A stretch of DNA of 13,309 bases from UBA4408 sp002389785 (GCA_035438985.1 DAORJK010000034.1:1-13309); one strand, 5' to 3'; counted from the first letter of the stretch, positions 1 through 7,843 are shown. Notes: generated by a model from the letters alone, not told the origin. Numbers and translations are program-made.

Positions 1-2
1 AA

Positions 3-155
3 ATTGCCCAACAAACAGGGATTGCACGCAATACATTAAAGAAGTATTTAGCGATTCTTAAAGCAAGTGAATTAAGTATAACCCCTTGTACCCGCGAAGC
101 TCTGCTTCGCGGGTACAAGGTAGATGCTAAGATTAATAGCCATCGTGTACTATAA
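3..155 (+). pseudogene. Broken transposase N-terminal fragment (IS21 IstA-like helix-turn-helix)
   Basis: The frame starting at base 3 is open from the window edge to a TAA at 153-155. It begins IAQQTGIARNTLKKYLAILK, a helix-turn-helix with the look of the N-terminal DNA-binding region of IS21-family IstA transposases of Bacteroidota (from memory of the family). The similarity stops after about 26 codons, where the frame runs into the perfect hairpin at 84-120. The last 25 or so codons are hairpin plus unrelated sequence, so this is a remnant and not a working gene. The start lies outside the window. The alternative is the winged-helix part of a DUF4143-type ATPase, which has a similar motif. 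IS21-like terminal repeats at the other end of the window make the transposase reading more attractive, but that link is inference. Confidence 0.5.
84..120. repeat. Perfect 17-bp inverted repeat (REP-like hairpin)
   Basis: Bases 84-100 (CCTTGTACCCGCGAAGC) are the exact reverse complement of 104-120, separated by the 3-base loop TCT. The stem is GC-rich in an AT-rich neighbourhood. No T-tract follows on either strand, so it does not look like a standard intrinsic terminator. It lies exactly where the transposase-like fragment stops making sense. Long perfect palindromes of this sort occur as interspersed REP-like elements in many Bacteroidota. Whether this one is repeated elsewhere in the genome cannot be seen here. 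Confidence 0.8.
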
Positions 156-208
156 AAAACGGTTTGTGAGTTTTCTACCAATTCATTTCCATAAAGCGTA
201 GTGATTGT

Positions 209-216
209 TACCTTTG
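209..216 (+). promoter_or_regulatory. Predicted -7 promoter element for engB
   Basis: TACCTTTG matches the Bacteroidota sigma-A -7 consensus TAnnTTTG and is followed by C, as in many strong examples. There is no convincing TTG/TTTG -33 element at the usual distance. Transcription would start around base 223. That is downstream of the possible GTG start at 201 and supports the TTG start at 252. Confidence 0.4.
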
Positions 217-251
217 CACCATACACTGCAATTAACTTTACTCCCGATATT

Positions 252-872
252 TTGGAAATTAAAACTGCAAGCTTTGTAATCAGCAACACCGATTATAAGA
301 AATCACCAACTCGCAAGCTGCCCGAGTATGCATTTATTGGACGCAGTAACGTGGGAAAATCGTCGTTAATAAACATGCTCTGTGGCATTAAAAACTTAGC
401 TAAAACTTCCGGGAAACCAGGCAAAACACAACTCATAAATCACTTTATCATAAACGAAAAGAGCGATCCTTGGTACCTGGTAGATTTACCTGGTTATGGA
501 TATGCCAAAGTAAGTAAAACACTAAAAGAACGTTGGGGGAAATTTTTACAGGAATATATCTTAAAACGCGAAAATTTACTCTGCCTTTTTGTATTGATTG
601 ATTCTCGCCTCGAACCTCAAAAAATTGACCTCGAATTTATGCAATGGCTTGGTGAAAAAGGAATTCCCTTTGTAATGGTATTTACCAAAAAAGACAAATT
701 GCACATCAACGAATTCAACAAGAATCTTAAAATTTACAATAAAAAAATGTTGGACTACTGGGAAGAATTACCTAAACAATTTTTTACTTCTTCGGTGAAT
801 ACCGACGGTAAAGAGGCTGTTCTCGAATTTATCGAACAAACCAACAAATTGCTTCCCGCTCAAAAACAGTAA
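252..872 (+). CDS. engB: Ribosome biogenesis GTP-binding protein YihA/YsxC (EngB)
   Basis: This is a TRAFAC-class small GTPase that acts in assembly of the large ribosomal subunit in the cytoplasm. All G motifs are present, numbered from the TTG start: G1 GRSNVGKS (30-37), the G2 threonine in PGKTQ (59), G3 DLPGYG (78-83), G4 TKKD (145-148) and a G5-like TSS (179-181). At 206 residues it has the family's usual length. I chose TTG at 252 because it gives MEIKTASFVISN, which aligns with the normal EngB N-terminus (B. subtilis YsxC begins MKVTKSEIVISA). The in-frame GTG at 201 would add 17 unmatched residues and lie upstream of the predicted transcription start. Its stop codon lies inside the terminator-like hairpin of the convergent gldB-gldC unit. 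From memory, engB, gldC, gldB and nadE are neighbours in several Flavobacteriia. Identity is certain; the start is less so. Confidence 0.96.
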   Translation: MEIKTASFVISNTDYKKSPTRKLPEYAFIGRSNVGKSSLINMLCGIKNLAKTSGKPGKTQLINHFIINEKSDPWYLVDLPGYGYAKVSKTLKERWGKFLQEYILKRENLLCLFVLIDSRLEPQKIDLEFMQWLGEKGIPFVMVFTKKDKLHINEFNKNLKIYNKKMLDYWEELPKQFFTSSVNTDGKEAVLEFIEQTNKLLPAQKQ

Positions 873-897
873 CAACAATACTGAACTGTTCGTTACT
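862..897 (-). terminator. Possible intrinsic terminator of gldB-gldC
   Basis: Read on the minus strand, 897-868 forms an imperfect hairpin: AGTAAC plus AACA pairs with TGTT plus GTTACT, with one bulged base and a 9-base loop. It is followed by GTTTTTG. It lies 13 bases past the gldC stop, between two convergent genes. The T-run is short, so this is a moderate call. It overlaps the last codons of engB. Confidence 0.4.
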
Positions 898-909
898 TTG
901 CCTAAAGAA

Positions 910-1242
910 TTAAGATTTTTTTAGCTCTAATTTATCTGCAAAATGCTCGCAGAAATCACGAAGATCTGCCGCCATTTTATCCTCATGGGTAGCACGTTCC
1001 AAGGTATTGGCCATTGAAAGTAAGGTTTGATGCATAAAAATCTTCATCTCATCTACCATCATATCCTTGGTCCATAAATCAATGCGTAAAGTGTTATTCT
1101 CATTAGGATCCCATACACTCAACATAATCGACTTTGCTGCAATTGCACCGTCAATGCCCGAATCGGTAGCTTCCCACTGAATTTTTTCGGGCAAATTATT
1201 CTCATCTAACTCTATCGCAAATTTAATTTCTGATTTTTTCAT
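910..1242 (-). CDS. gldC: Gliding motility protein GldC
   Basis: This is a 110-residue soluble acidic protein without a signal peptide or membrane segment. It closely resembles Flavobacterium johnsoniae GldC: the N-terminal KKSEIKFAIELDEN, the central WDPNENNTLRIDLWTKDMMVDEMK and the C-terminal DFCEHFADKLEL blocks all match the family pattern as I remember it. GldC is an accessory gliding protein; its biochemical role is not established, and it is thought to support the gliding/T9SS machinery from the cytoplasm. It lies 44 bp downstream of gldB on the same strand with no separate promoter match in the gap, so the two are probably co-transcribed, as in F. johnsoniae. Confidence 0.93.
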   Translation of the reverse strand: MKKSEIKFAIELDENNLPEKIQWEATDSGIDGAIAAKSIMLSVWDPNENNTLRIDLWTKDMMVDEMKIFMHQTLLSMANTLERATHEDKMAADLRDFCEHFADKLELKKS

Positions 1243-1286
1243 GTAAGGTATCTATCAATTATACTAGGCAATCCTAATTTTATAAA

Positions 1287-2300
1287 CTATTTTCGGGGTT
1301 TGTAATGCGAATCATTCAATATTTTTTGCGCATTTTTTTCCTCCATTAACATGGCTAAAGTAATTTCTTTATGCCTTTCCATATAGGCAGAAATTATCCT
1401 GTATCCCAGCCATACTCCTACTCTTCCGGGTGATGCTTTTGGCATTCCGATAGTAAAAGGTGCACTGTTAATGTATTTTACATTTTCAGATGCCTTGGTT
1501 GAGTACAGCAAATTTTTATCGATAAAATAAGCCCAAATACTCTGTTCCGAATTAGTAACCCATTGCAACTGCTTGGCGGTAAATTCCATTTTAATACTAT
1601 CCTCTTCTTGCGGCAAAATATAATCCAACGCATACATCAATTTTCCCTGAAATAGCATCTCACTCAATAAATTCTTGTGTACATCCATTCCTTCATATTC
1701 TGTTTGCAACCACGAACGTAATGCATCCACTACAATGTAATGTTTGCTCATAAAATCTACTTGGTAATTGGGTATGGCCATTAACTTATAATACTTGTAA
1801 TTTTTCCCCAAATACATATCTAATCCAACCCCCAACACGCTATCGGTTACTGCTATCGGATAATTAAATCCTGAAATAAAGGTGGCAATATGCGGTACAA
1901 TTTTATTCGGAAAATAGTAATGATAATGCTTTAATGCAGTTTCAAAATCATTTGCCAATTGATCGGTACTTGCAAACGTTGTTTGTACATCGTTATATAC
2001 AGTAGAAATAGCTGCATCGTTCAAAAAACTACTTACCGCAAGCTCATATCCAGTTTGATTAGAACTTCCAATTTGTATGATATTCTCATTGAAGCGCTCG
2101 AAAAACTGTCCATAATTGACAACTAGCTTTTGCTTTGCTTCGGTAGCATTGTTAGTGTTTAAACTCTGCAAATCCTTTTCAAATCGACTAAACTTGAAAT
2201 CAATTTTTACATCCGAAATATCAATCTCTTTGTTATTGTGCGAACAAGCCGAAAAAGTGAATAACACAGTTAAAAACTTGAACCAATACGAAACTTTCAT
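1287..2300 (-). CDS. gldB: Gliding motility lipoprotein GldB
   Basis: This is a 337-residue lipoprotein. The start at 2300 gives MKVSYWFKFLTVLFTFSAC, a signal peptide ending in lipobox FSAC with Cys19 as the lipidated residue. The frame stays open upstream to 2540, but that extension overlaps the divergent barrel gene and the promoter region and would bury the signal peptide, so I rejected it. The mature part has the GldB family pattern, including the IDFKFSRFEKDL block near residues 32-43, YNDVQTTF in the middle and GRVGVWLGYRII near the C-terminus. GldB is needed for gliding in F. johnsoniae and belongs to the T9SS-coupled Gld set; its molecular activity is unknown. It is followed by gldC in one transcription unit and is divergent from the outer-membrane barrel gene across 58 bp. 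Confidence 0.93.
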   Translation of the reverse strand: MKVSYWFKFLTVLFTFSACSHNNKEIDISDVKIDFKFSRFEKDLQSLNTNNATEAKQKLVVNYGQFFERFNENIIQIGSSNQTGYELAVSSFLNDAAISTVYNDVQTTFASTDQLANDFETALKHYHYYFPNKIVPHIATFISGFNYPIAVTDSVLGVGLDMYLGKNYKYYKLMAIPNYQVDFMSKHYIVVDALRSWLQTEYEGMDVHKNLLSEMLFQGKLMYALDYILPQEEDSIKMEFTAKQLQWVTNSEQSIWAYFIDKNLLYSTKASENVKYINSAPFTIGMPKASPGRVGVWLGYRIISAYMERHKEITLAMLMEEKNAQKILNDSHYKPRK

Positions 2301-2329
2301 TCTTGAATATTTGCTTACTATTGTGGTAC

Positions 2330-2337
2330 CAAAAGTA
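2330..2337 (-). promoter_or_regulatory. Predicted -7 promoter element for gldB-gldC
   Basis: On the minus strand 2337-2330 reads TACTTTTG, a full match to TAnnTTTG. A T-rich but non-canonical -33 region lies upstream. Initiation about 7 bases downstream would leave a leader of roughly 20 bases before the gldB ATG. The 58-bp gap is shared with the divergent barrel gene, for which TACTATTG at 2316-2323 on the plus strand is a one-mismatch candidate. Confidence 0.4.
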
Positions 2338-2358
2338 GAACAAATAAATTTTAAACCT

Positions 2359-3135
2359 ATGAAGAATACTATCCTAACCAAAATTTCACCGGCAATTTTG
2401 CTTTTTTTCGCATTTAGCTTGCGCACTGTTGCCCAGGAAGATGAACCCCTAAAAAACTTCCGATTCGGTTTACGAGTTAGTCCCGAAATATCTTGGATGA
2501 AGCCGGGAGATGTAAAAAAACTTGATGGAGCAGGTGCCAAAGTTAAAATGGGCTATGCCTTGATGACTGAATTTAGACTTAACAAAGTGGTTAGTTTGGC
2601 CACCGGTATTGGCTTTGAAAAAAACGGAGGAGCTTTAAATTACACCGATACTGCTTACTATCATTTTAATGAAGAACCTCTTAAAATTAACATTAACGAT
2701 ACCGTGAATGAGTTTTTTCAATTGAAATCACGCAATTTCAGTGTTGCTTATTGGGCTATTCCAATCACTTTAAAAATGCGTACAAAAGAAATTGGTGTGA
2801 TGACCTATTTTGCTCAAGCCGGAATTAATCTTGGAATTCGTACAAAAGCTTTAAGTGAAGACGATGTTAGAAGTACTAAAAAAACTAATTCAACCCTTGA
2901 AGATATCAATATCAGCAAAGACATGAATTTCTTTAAAGCTGCAATTAATGTTGGAGCCGGTGCAGAATATAATTTAGCCGGTTCAACTTCCTTGCTGATA
3001 AGTGTTAATTATTTAAACGGACTCACCAATGTTTCAAAATCTAAATCGGATTATATGTTTAGAACAGATGGAACAGCCTATAAACAAAAGTTTACCAATA
3101 ACGCAGTTTCATTATCGGTAGGCGTTTTATTTTAA
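2359..3135 (+). CDS. Outer-membrane beta-barrel protein (PorT-like family)
   Basis: This 258-residue protein has a Sec signal peptide (basic MKNTILTK, a hydrophobic stretch, a cleavage site near TVAQ-E at about 26) and a body of alternating amphipathic strands. It ends SLSVGVLF with a C-terminal aromatic, as expected for an outer-membrane barrel. The FGLRVSPEISWM segment after the signal and the GAGAEYNL and SLLISVNYLNGLTN strands fit the Bacteroidota 'outer membrane beta-barrel / PorT family' domain. It is probably not the true T9SS component PorT/SprT, whose N-terminal sequence differs as I recall it. ATG at 2359 is chosen because it opens the signal peptide; the frame upstream to 2116 is antisense to gldB. 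The gene has its own terminator (3151-3188). Its position next to gldB suggests an envelope role, but no function can be assigned. Confidence 0.85.
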   Translation: MKNTILTKISPAILLFFAFSLRTVAQEDEPLKNFRFGLRVSPEISWMKPGDVKKLDGAGAKVKMGYALMTEFRLNKVVSLATGIGFEKNGGALNYTDTAYYHFNEEPLKININDTVNEFFQLKSRNFSVAYWAIPITLKMRTKEIGVMTYFAQAGINLGIRTKALSEDDVRSTKKTNSTLEDINISKDMNFFKAAINVGAGAEYNLAGSTSLLISVNYLNGLTNVSKSKSDYMFRTDGTAYKQKFTNNAVSLSVGVLF

Positions 3136-3150
3136 TTAATTATAGCTTGA

Positions 3151-3188
3151 ATCCCGTTTTTGCATTGCGCAAAAGCGGGATTTTTTTT
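3151..3188 (+). terminator. Intrinsic terminator of the beta-barrel gene
   Basis: Bases 3151-3163 (ATCCCGTTTTTGC) pair with 3169-3181 (GCAAAAGCGGGAT) in a 13-bp stem with one G:U pair and a 5-base loop. An unbroken run of eight T follows (3181-3188). It starts 16 bases after the stop codon at 3135 and ends 19 bases before the nadE start, so nadE would need its own promoter or readthrough. Confidence 0.88.
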
Positions 3189-3206
3189 GCCTTAAATAAA
3201 TCAAAC

Positions 3207-3992
3207 ATGAAAGCAGATTTAGTAGTCAACTACATTGTGAACTGGCTCAATAATTATTGTGAGAAATCGCAACAAAAAGGTTTTGTAATAGGCGTTTCAG
3301 GAGGAATTGATTCAGCGCTAACTTCTACCTTATGTGCATTAACCGGTAAAGAAGTTGTATGCCTAAATTTGCCCATTCATCAAAGTAAAGCTGAATACAG
3401 CCGTTCGCAAGAACACATCCATTGGTTGATGAAAAAATTTGATAACGTTTCCCATTTTGATATCAATCTTTCTGCCCCCTTTGTTGAACTTGAAAAAACA
3501 TTTCCGGCTCAAATACAAGATCATTTAACATTGGCAAATACACGCAGTCGTTTACGCATGCTTACTTTATATGCGGTGGCCGGAAATAAAAAATTACTGG
3601 TTGCCGGCACCGGAAATAAAATAGAGGATTTTGGAATAGGTTTTTTTACAAAGTATGGAGATGGAGGAGTTGATATTTCACCAATTGCCGATTTACTAAA
3701 ATCTGAAGTGTATGCATTAGCTAAGGAATTAGGGGTTGTAAATTCGATACTTACTGCGGCTCCTACAGATGGTCTTTTTCATGATGGTCGCAGCGATGAG
3801 GATCAGATAGGTGCCAGCTATGATGAGCTTGAATGGGCAATGAATTCACTCGAAAATGGGGCTCAACCCATTAACCTAAGTGAAAGGCAAAAAAAAGTAT
3901 TGGAGATTTATTCTTCCCGACATAAAGCCAATTTGCATAAAATGGTACCAATTCCTGTGTGTACTATTCCGAAAGAATATTTACAGGAATAG
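3207..3992 (+). CDS. nadE: NH3-dependent NAD(+) synthetase NadE
   Basis: NadE is the cytoplasmic enzyme for the last step of NAD synthesis: it adenylates nicotinate adenine dinucleotide with ATP and amidates it with ammonia. At 261 residues it is the ammonia-dependent form without a glutaminase domain. The N-type ATP pyrophosphatase P-loop SGGIDSA is at 31-37, NTRSR at 111-115, GTGNKIEDFGIGFFTKYGDG at 134-153, KSEVY at 165-169, PTDGL at 186-190 and DEDQIG at 197-202, all in family order. ATG at 3207 is chosen because an upstream extension to 3147 would run through the terminator. No TAnnTTTG match precedes it. It converges on the GT2 gene, with 22 bp between the stops. Confidence 0.96.
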   Translation: MKADLVVNYIVNWLNNYCEKSQQKGFVIGVSGGIDSALTSTLCALTGKEVVCLNLPIHQSKAEYSRSQEHIHWLMKKFDNVSHFDINLSAPFVELEKTFPAQIQDHLTLANTRSRLRMLTLYAVAGNKKLLVAGTGNKIEDFGIGFFTKYGDGGVDISPIADLLKSEVYALAKELGVVNSILTAAPTDGLFHDGRSDEDQIGASYDELEWAMNSLENGAQPINLSERQKKVLEIYSSRHKANLHKMVPIPVCTIPKEYLQE

Positions 3993-4014
3993 TAGGCAAC
4001 AATCTGCTCGAAAT

Positions 4015-5187
4015 TTATTGTTGATTGCGCTGAGTTGGTTTCCAAACATTGGATTCAACGCCTGAAATAAATTTAAAAAATCCAATCATCAACGCCAGAT
4101 TCATTAAATAAAAATGACTTATAAATCTGAATAAACTTAGATGTATCCGCATCTTTTTAAGTAATTCATCCAATACAGGAATCATCAGCGAAAAAATTTG
4201 CACATGCAGTGTAAAAAAATAAAATTCTGAATTTTCGCGCAATAAAAAATTACTGAGTAAAGCTGCGAGTATAAAAAATGGTCCCAACCAACGAATTACC
4301 TTGTGGCTCCAAAAACAAAAAGAAAGACCCGGGAATTTTGAAAAAAGTAAGCCGCGGTAACGAGTTAAATTTTGAAAATTGCCAATCGAAATTCTAACCT
4401 TACGGCGAAATTCTTCCGAAATTTTGTTCGATACATCTTCATAGCAGCGTGCACTTAACTCATTAATTGCTTGGGCTCCTTGTTCCAGCACACCCATCGT
4501 GATGTAAAAATCGTCCATAAAAAAGCGTGGGGGAACGGGAGTAAAGTTCTTCTTTCGTATAGAATAACACCCTCCAAAAGCACCAATCATGGTACCCCAT
4601 ACGGCACCTTCCTGATACTTCATTTTATTCTCGCGACTCAAATACGTTTTTTCTTGAACTGAGATACCACTTTTGTGCAATTGCTCATTTATAATATTTC
4701 CACCAACCAATGCTATAGCTTCATTTTTATAATGCTTTACCAATTGATAAATAGTGTCTTTTTGAAAAAACACATTTGCATCTGTTAAAATTAAAATTGG
4801 TGATGTTGCATGTAATTCTAAAGCGTTTACAATACCTGCTTTCCCGGTACGTTGTGGAAATACTTCAAGTTTTAACTGGGGATATTGAAGTTGATACTTT
4901 TTGATGATAGCTTCCGTTTGGTCAGTTGAGGAATCAGAACCGATGTAAAACGTAAGCTTTGACAATGGATAATCTGTATCAAAAGTGGACCGTATTTTTT
5001 GCTCAATTACTTGCTCCTCGTTATAAACAGCAAGCAAAATGCTTACGGCTGGTAAATCATCTGATTGTGCAGAAAAAACTGTGGTATTTTGACTCTTACT
5101 CAATGCAAAATAATTCAGCAAAAGCGGAAATATTACATAGCTATAAACAATCAAAAAACTACTAAGCCAAAATATTGTTTCCAACAT
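4015..5187 (-). CDS. Membrane-anchored family 2 glycosyltransferase
   Basis: This 390-residue processive-type (COG1215-like) GT-A glycosyltransferase has an N-terminal membrane helix (about 4-27), a cytoplasmic catalytic domain and two or three C-terminal membrane helices (about 298-317, 323-340, 355-376). The catalytic domain shows VSILLAVYNEE (48-58), the nucleotide-binding GSDSSTD (83-89), TDAN in place of a classical DxD (135-138), GAFGGCYSIRK (202-212) and a general-base-like MDDF (224-227). The C-terminal WKPTQR is typical of the group. It would move sugar from a nucleotide donor onto a lipid or polysaccharide acceptor at the inner membrane; donor and acceptor cannot be read from sequence. 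It is the last gene of the minus-strand envelope operon, 45 bp after the GT4 gene. Confidence 0.88.
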   Translation of the reverse strand: MLETIFWLSSFLIVYSYVIFPLLLNYFALSKSQNTTVFSAQSDDLPAVSILLAVYNEEQVIEQKIRSTFDTDYPLSKLTFYIGSDSSTDQTEAIIKKYQLQYPQLKLEVFPQRTGKAGIVNALELHATSPILILTDANVFFQKDTIYQLVKHYKNEAIALVGGNIINEQLHKSGISVQEKTYLSRENKMKYQEGAVWGTMIGAFGGCYSIRKKNFTPVPPRFFMDDFYITMGVLEQGAQAINELSARCYEDVSNKISEEFRRKVRISIGNFQNLTRYRGLLFSKFPGLSFCFWSHKVIRWLGPFFILAALLSNFLLRENSEFYFFTLHVQIFSLMIPVLDELLKKMRIHLSLFRFISHFYLMNLALMIGFFKFISGVESNVWKPTQRNQQ

Positions 5188-5232
5188 ACTACGTATTTGT
5201 TGCGAAGTTAATTGAATTAAAAGAATAGCTAG

Positions 5233-6432
5233 CTATTTTAGTAAATTGCTATAAAAGGAAATCAGTTTTGAAATAATAGAGCGATTGGTATATTTCTGTT
5301 GCACGAGCGCCTTTGCATTTTTACTGAGTCGATTACACAGTTCACTATCACTAATTGCCAGTGCAATTTGATTACAAAACTCTTCGGCACTATCCGCTAA
5401 CAATATGTTTTTTCCCGAAGTGCAATCAATCCCTTCAGCACCAATACTTGTGCTGACAATTACTTTGCCCAAGGCCATGCCTTCAATAATTTTTATGCGC
5501 ATTCCACTTCCCGATAATAAGGGCACCAGCATTATTTGCTTGTCTTGCATAAATTGAACTGCATCGTTTACTTGGCCACAAACAGTAACTTGTTTGCCAT
5601 TTTGTTTCATCATTGCATCGGGCATGTCCTTCCCTGCAAGAAACAAATGTGTTTGCGGAAATGAAACTTTTACTTTTGGCCAAATACTTTGCATGAACCA
5701 ATTTACAGCCTCAACATTGGGTTGCCAATTCATAGCTGCCAAATGAAATAGGGTGCCTTTCTTAACTTCTGCCGGCTTTGCTTCAAGTAAATTTTCATCC
5801 ACTCCCGCAGTGCAAACCAACATTGGCATTTTCGCACCTTGTTGTCGGTATATTTGTTCATCAATGGTAGAAATTGGTACAATACAATCTAGTTGTTGCA
5901 AGACTGAAATTTCTTCGCGTTTTAAACGCTTTGCAAGTAACTGCAAATATTTTTTCTTAAAAAAAGAAGCGGTTGAAGCAGCTAATCGTTCCCAAATTAA
6001 ATATTCAACATTGTGCCCACGCATGCTAACAAGTGCGGTTGAGTGCTTTCGAATGGTAGGAATATACATGCTTAAAAACAATCCTTCCAGTTGCACCACA
6101 TCATATTTATGCTCGGTCAATAGCTGAGCTAATTTTTTATGAAATGCAGGAATGTCGAAGCGAATTAAATTGTACGAACGCGTTGAAAACAAATTAAAAA
6201 ATGCTCCATGCGGCGTAACATCTGTGGCTGCATCAACGGTATACAGTTTAACTTTAGCGTGAAACCAATCAGGTAATTTGTCAATTTCTACAAAGTGCTT
6301 TTGGGTATTGATTGCTAACATATGCACCTCGCATCCTGCATCACTCAGCGATTGGGTCATAGCAAACATGGCAATTGCACCGCCATCTGTTAAAGGATAA
6401 GGCACACGGTTACACAGTTGCAGTATTTTCAT
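5233..6432 (-). CDS. GT4-type (GT-B fold) glycosyltransferase
   Basis: This 399-residue soluble or peripheral glycosyltransferase has two Rossmann domains. The N-terminal half begins MKILQLCNRVPYPLTDGGAI, the usual GT4 acceptor-side start with the glycine pair near residue 17, and has RGHNVEYLIWERLA (138-151), a block common in Bacteroidota members. The donor-side half has the E-x7-E-type region GSGMRIKIIEGMALGK (308-323) followed by STSIGAEGI. The protein probably adds a sugar to a cell-envelope glycan such as LPS core/O-antigen or a capsule precursor; linkage and donor are unknown. Its first 23 bases overlap the 3' end of the LptF/G permease gene, suggesting translational coupling, and the GT2 gene follows 45 bp later. 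The ATG at 6432 gives a complete N-terminal strand. Confidence 0.9.
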   Translation of the reverse strand: MKILQLCNRVPYPLTDGGAIAMFAMTQSLSDAGCEVHMLAINTQKHFVEIDKLPDWFHAKVKLYTVDAATDVTPHGAFFNLFSTRSYNLIRFDIPAFHKKLAQLLTEHKYDVVQLEGLFLSMYIPTIRKHSTALVSMRGHNVEYLIWERLAASTASFFKKKYLQLLAKRLKREEISVLQQLDCIVPISTIDEQIYRQQGAKMPMLVCTAGVDENLLEAKPAEVKKGTLFHLAAMNWQPNVEAVNWFMQSIWPKVKVSFPQTHLFLAGKDMPDAMMKQNGKQVTVCGQVNDAVQFMQDKQIMLVPLLSGSGMRIKIIEGMALGKVIVSTSIGAEGIDCTSGKNILLADSAEEFCNQIALAISDSELCNRLSKNAKALVQQKYTNRSIISKLISFYSNLLK

Positions 6433-7843
6433 TCTTTGTTTTGCGGGTAAAAAACTGAAATACTTTTAGGTAACTATTGATATCAAAAAGCGCTGAATCA
6501 CTGGTAGCTTTTGAAGTTAAAAAGATTCCAATTGGTAAAAGCACCATCGAGGCAAGCCACATTCCCTGATAGGGAGGCAAAACTCCTTCCTTCGAAAATT
6601 TTTCGCCCATAATATTCATTACATGGAAAAACAAAAAAAACAAAACCGAAACCACCATTGGCATTCCGATACCGCCTTTACGAATAATTGCACCCAAAGG
6701 GGCTCCCACAAAAAACAATACAAGACAAGCAAACGAAAGGGTGAATTTTTTGTGCCATTCAATTAAGTAACGATTCGTTTTATCACGCCGATGATCTAAA
6801 TCATCGAGCACAGAAGTCAATTGCGATTTATAATTTCGAGCATTCCCAAGTGCTGCTTCCAACACTCGCTCCTGCTCTGCTTTACTTAATCCCTTCAAAT
6901 AATTGCCGCTGCTGTTTGGATGAAATTTTGAATGACCAATTTTTGAATTCGGGTGAACCACAAATGCAGAAAAATTTTCAACAAATGCATCGTCGCGTTG
7001 TTTGCCAATTAGGCGCATGGTATCAACTTGTTGCGAAAGTTGCTTTACATTCATCATTTGATAATTATCCCTGAATAATTCCTCATTCGTGCGTTCAAAT
7101 CCAAATGAAGATAAATCAAAACGAATCACTTGTTTTTCAAATACACTTCTCAAAAATGACTTTCGAATACTGTTCGATTTATCGTCAAAAATTTCTTCGT
7201 AAGTTTTACCATTGTACAAAGTCAACAACAGGTTTTTTTTATCATTAGAAACTTGCATTTGTCCTTTTTGTGCAATAATCACCTTACTTGCACCACGGTG
7301 TGAAGTATGGTCATAAATCATCATATTGTACAAGTATTTCCCATCTTTACTTTTGTCTTGAATTCGTATGACATAATTATCAATGTCTTTATAAAAAATA
7401 CCGGGCTTTAAATCCAGAGCAGGCTTACTTTGGCGGATGTCGTAAAGCAAGGAACCCATTTTTAAATTCACAATGGGAAGCATGTAATTTGAAAATACAA
7501 AAGCTGTAATACTAATACCGATGGTAGCAAAAACAAGAGGCTGCATAATCTTTTGCAAGGAAATACCGGCCGATTTGAGCGCTGCTAATTCATAATGTTC
7601 GGCCAAATTACCAAAGGTCATGATGCTCGAAATTAATATCGCAAGCGGCAAAGCCAAAGGAATAAAGGTGGCTGCTGCATAAAACATCAATTGGGCAATC
7701 ACATACCATTCGAGCCCTTTACCAACTAAATCGTCAATGTATTTCCACACAAATTGCATGAGCAGCATAAAGAGCACTACAAAAAATGTAGCTACAAAGG
7801 GCCCTAAATAGGATGTAAGAATGTACTTGTGAAGACTTTTCAA
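6410..7843 (-). CDS. LptF/LptG-family permease (YjgP/YjgQ)
   Basis: This 477-residue inner-membrane subunit belongs to the LptB2FG-type ABC exporter that extracts lipopolysaccharide and hands it to LptC/LptA. It has three N-terminal helices (about 13-32, 50-75, 100-120), a large periplasmic beta-jellyroll-type region (about 125-360) and three C-terminal helices (366-388, 393-412, 426-444). The coupling-helix region YELAALKSAGISLQKI (84-99) is a family hallmark. It is longer than E. coli LptF/G (about 360) because of an insert near 250-355, as is usual in Bacteroidota. The start is TTG at 7843: no ATG or GTG lies between it and the upstream in-frame stop, and the product MKSLHKYILTSYLGPF fits the family N-terminus. 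Which of LptF or LptG it is cannot be said. It lies 53 bp after the START-fusion gene and overlaps the GT4 gene. Confidence 0.93.
   Translation of the reverse strand: MKSLHKYILTSYLGPFVATFFVVLFMLLMQFVWKYIDDLVGKGLEWYVIAQLMFYAAATFIPLALPLAILISSIMTFGNLAEHYELAALKSAGISLQKIMQPLVFATIGISITAFVFSNYMLPIVNLKMGSLLYDIRQSKPALDLKPGIFYKDIDNYVIRIQDKSKDGKYLYNMMIYDHTSHRGASKVIIAQKGQMQVSNDKKNLLLTLYNGKTYEEIFDDKSNSIRKSFLRSVFEKQVIRFDLSSFGFERTNEELFRDNYQMMNVKQLSQQVDTMRLIGKQRDDAFVENFSAFVVHPNSKIGHSKFHPNSSGNYLKGLSKAEQERVLEAALGNARNYKSQLTSVLDDLDHRRDKTNRYLIEWHKKFTLSFACLVLFFVGAPLGAIIRKGGIGMPMVVSVLFFLFFHVMNIMGEKFSKEGVLPPYQGMWLASMVLLPIGIFLTSKATSDSALFDINSYLKVFQFFTRKTKNENTATV

Noticed and set aside
201..251. GTG start for engB at 201
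   Set aside because: The added residues do not match the family, and a promoter-like TACCTTTG falls inside them. It cannot be fully excluded.
2116..2358. N-terminal extension of the beta-barrel gene
   Set aside because: It is antisense to gldB and precedes a clear signal peptide starting at 2359.
2301..2540. N-terminal extension of gldB
   Set aside because: It would place 80 residues before a clear lipoprotein signal peptide and overlap the divergent barrel gene and its promoter region.
2359..3135. Barrel gene as true porT/sprT
   Set aside because: The N-terminal and strand motifs differ from the T9SS PorT pattern I remember; only the broad beta-barrel family can be supported.
3147..3206. 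N-terminal extension of nadE
   Set aside because: The stretch contains the intrinsic terminator of the preceding gene, and NadE proteins start as in the 3207 version.
3997..4023. CAACAAT / ATTGTTG inverted repeat between nadE and the GT2 gene as a terminator
   Set aside because: The stem is only 7 bp, the loop is 13 bases, there is no T-tract, and it overlaps the end of the GT2 coding region.
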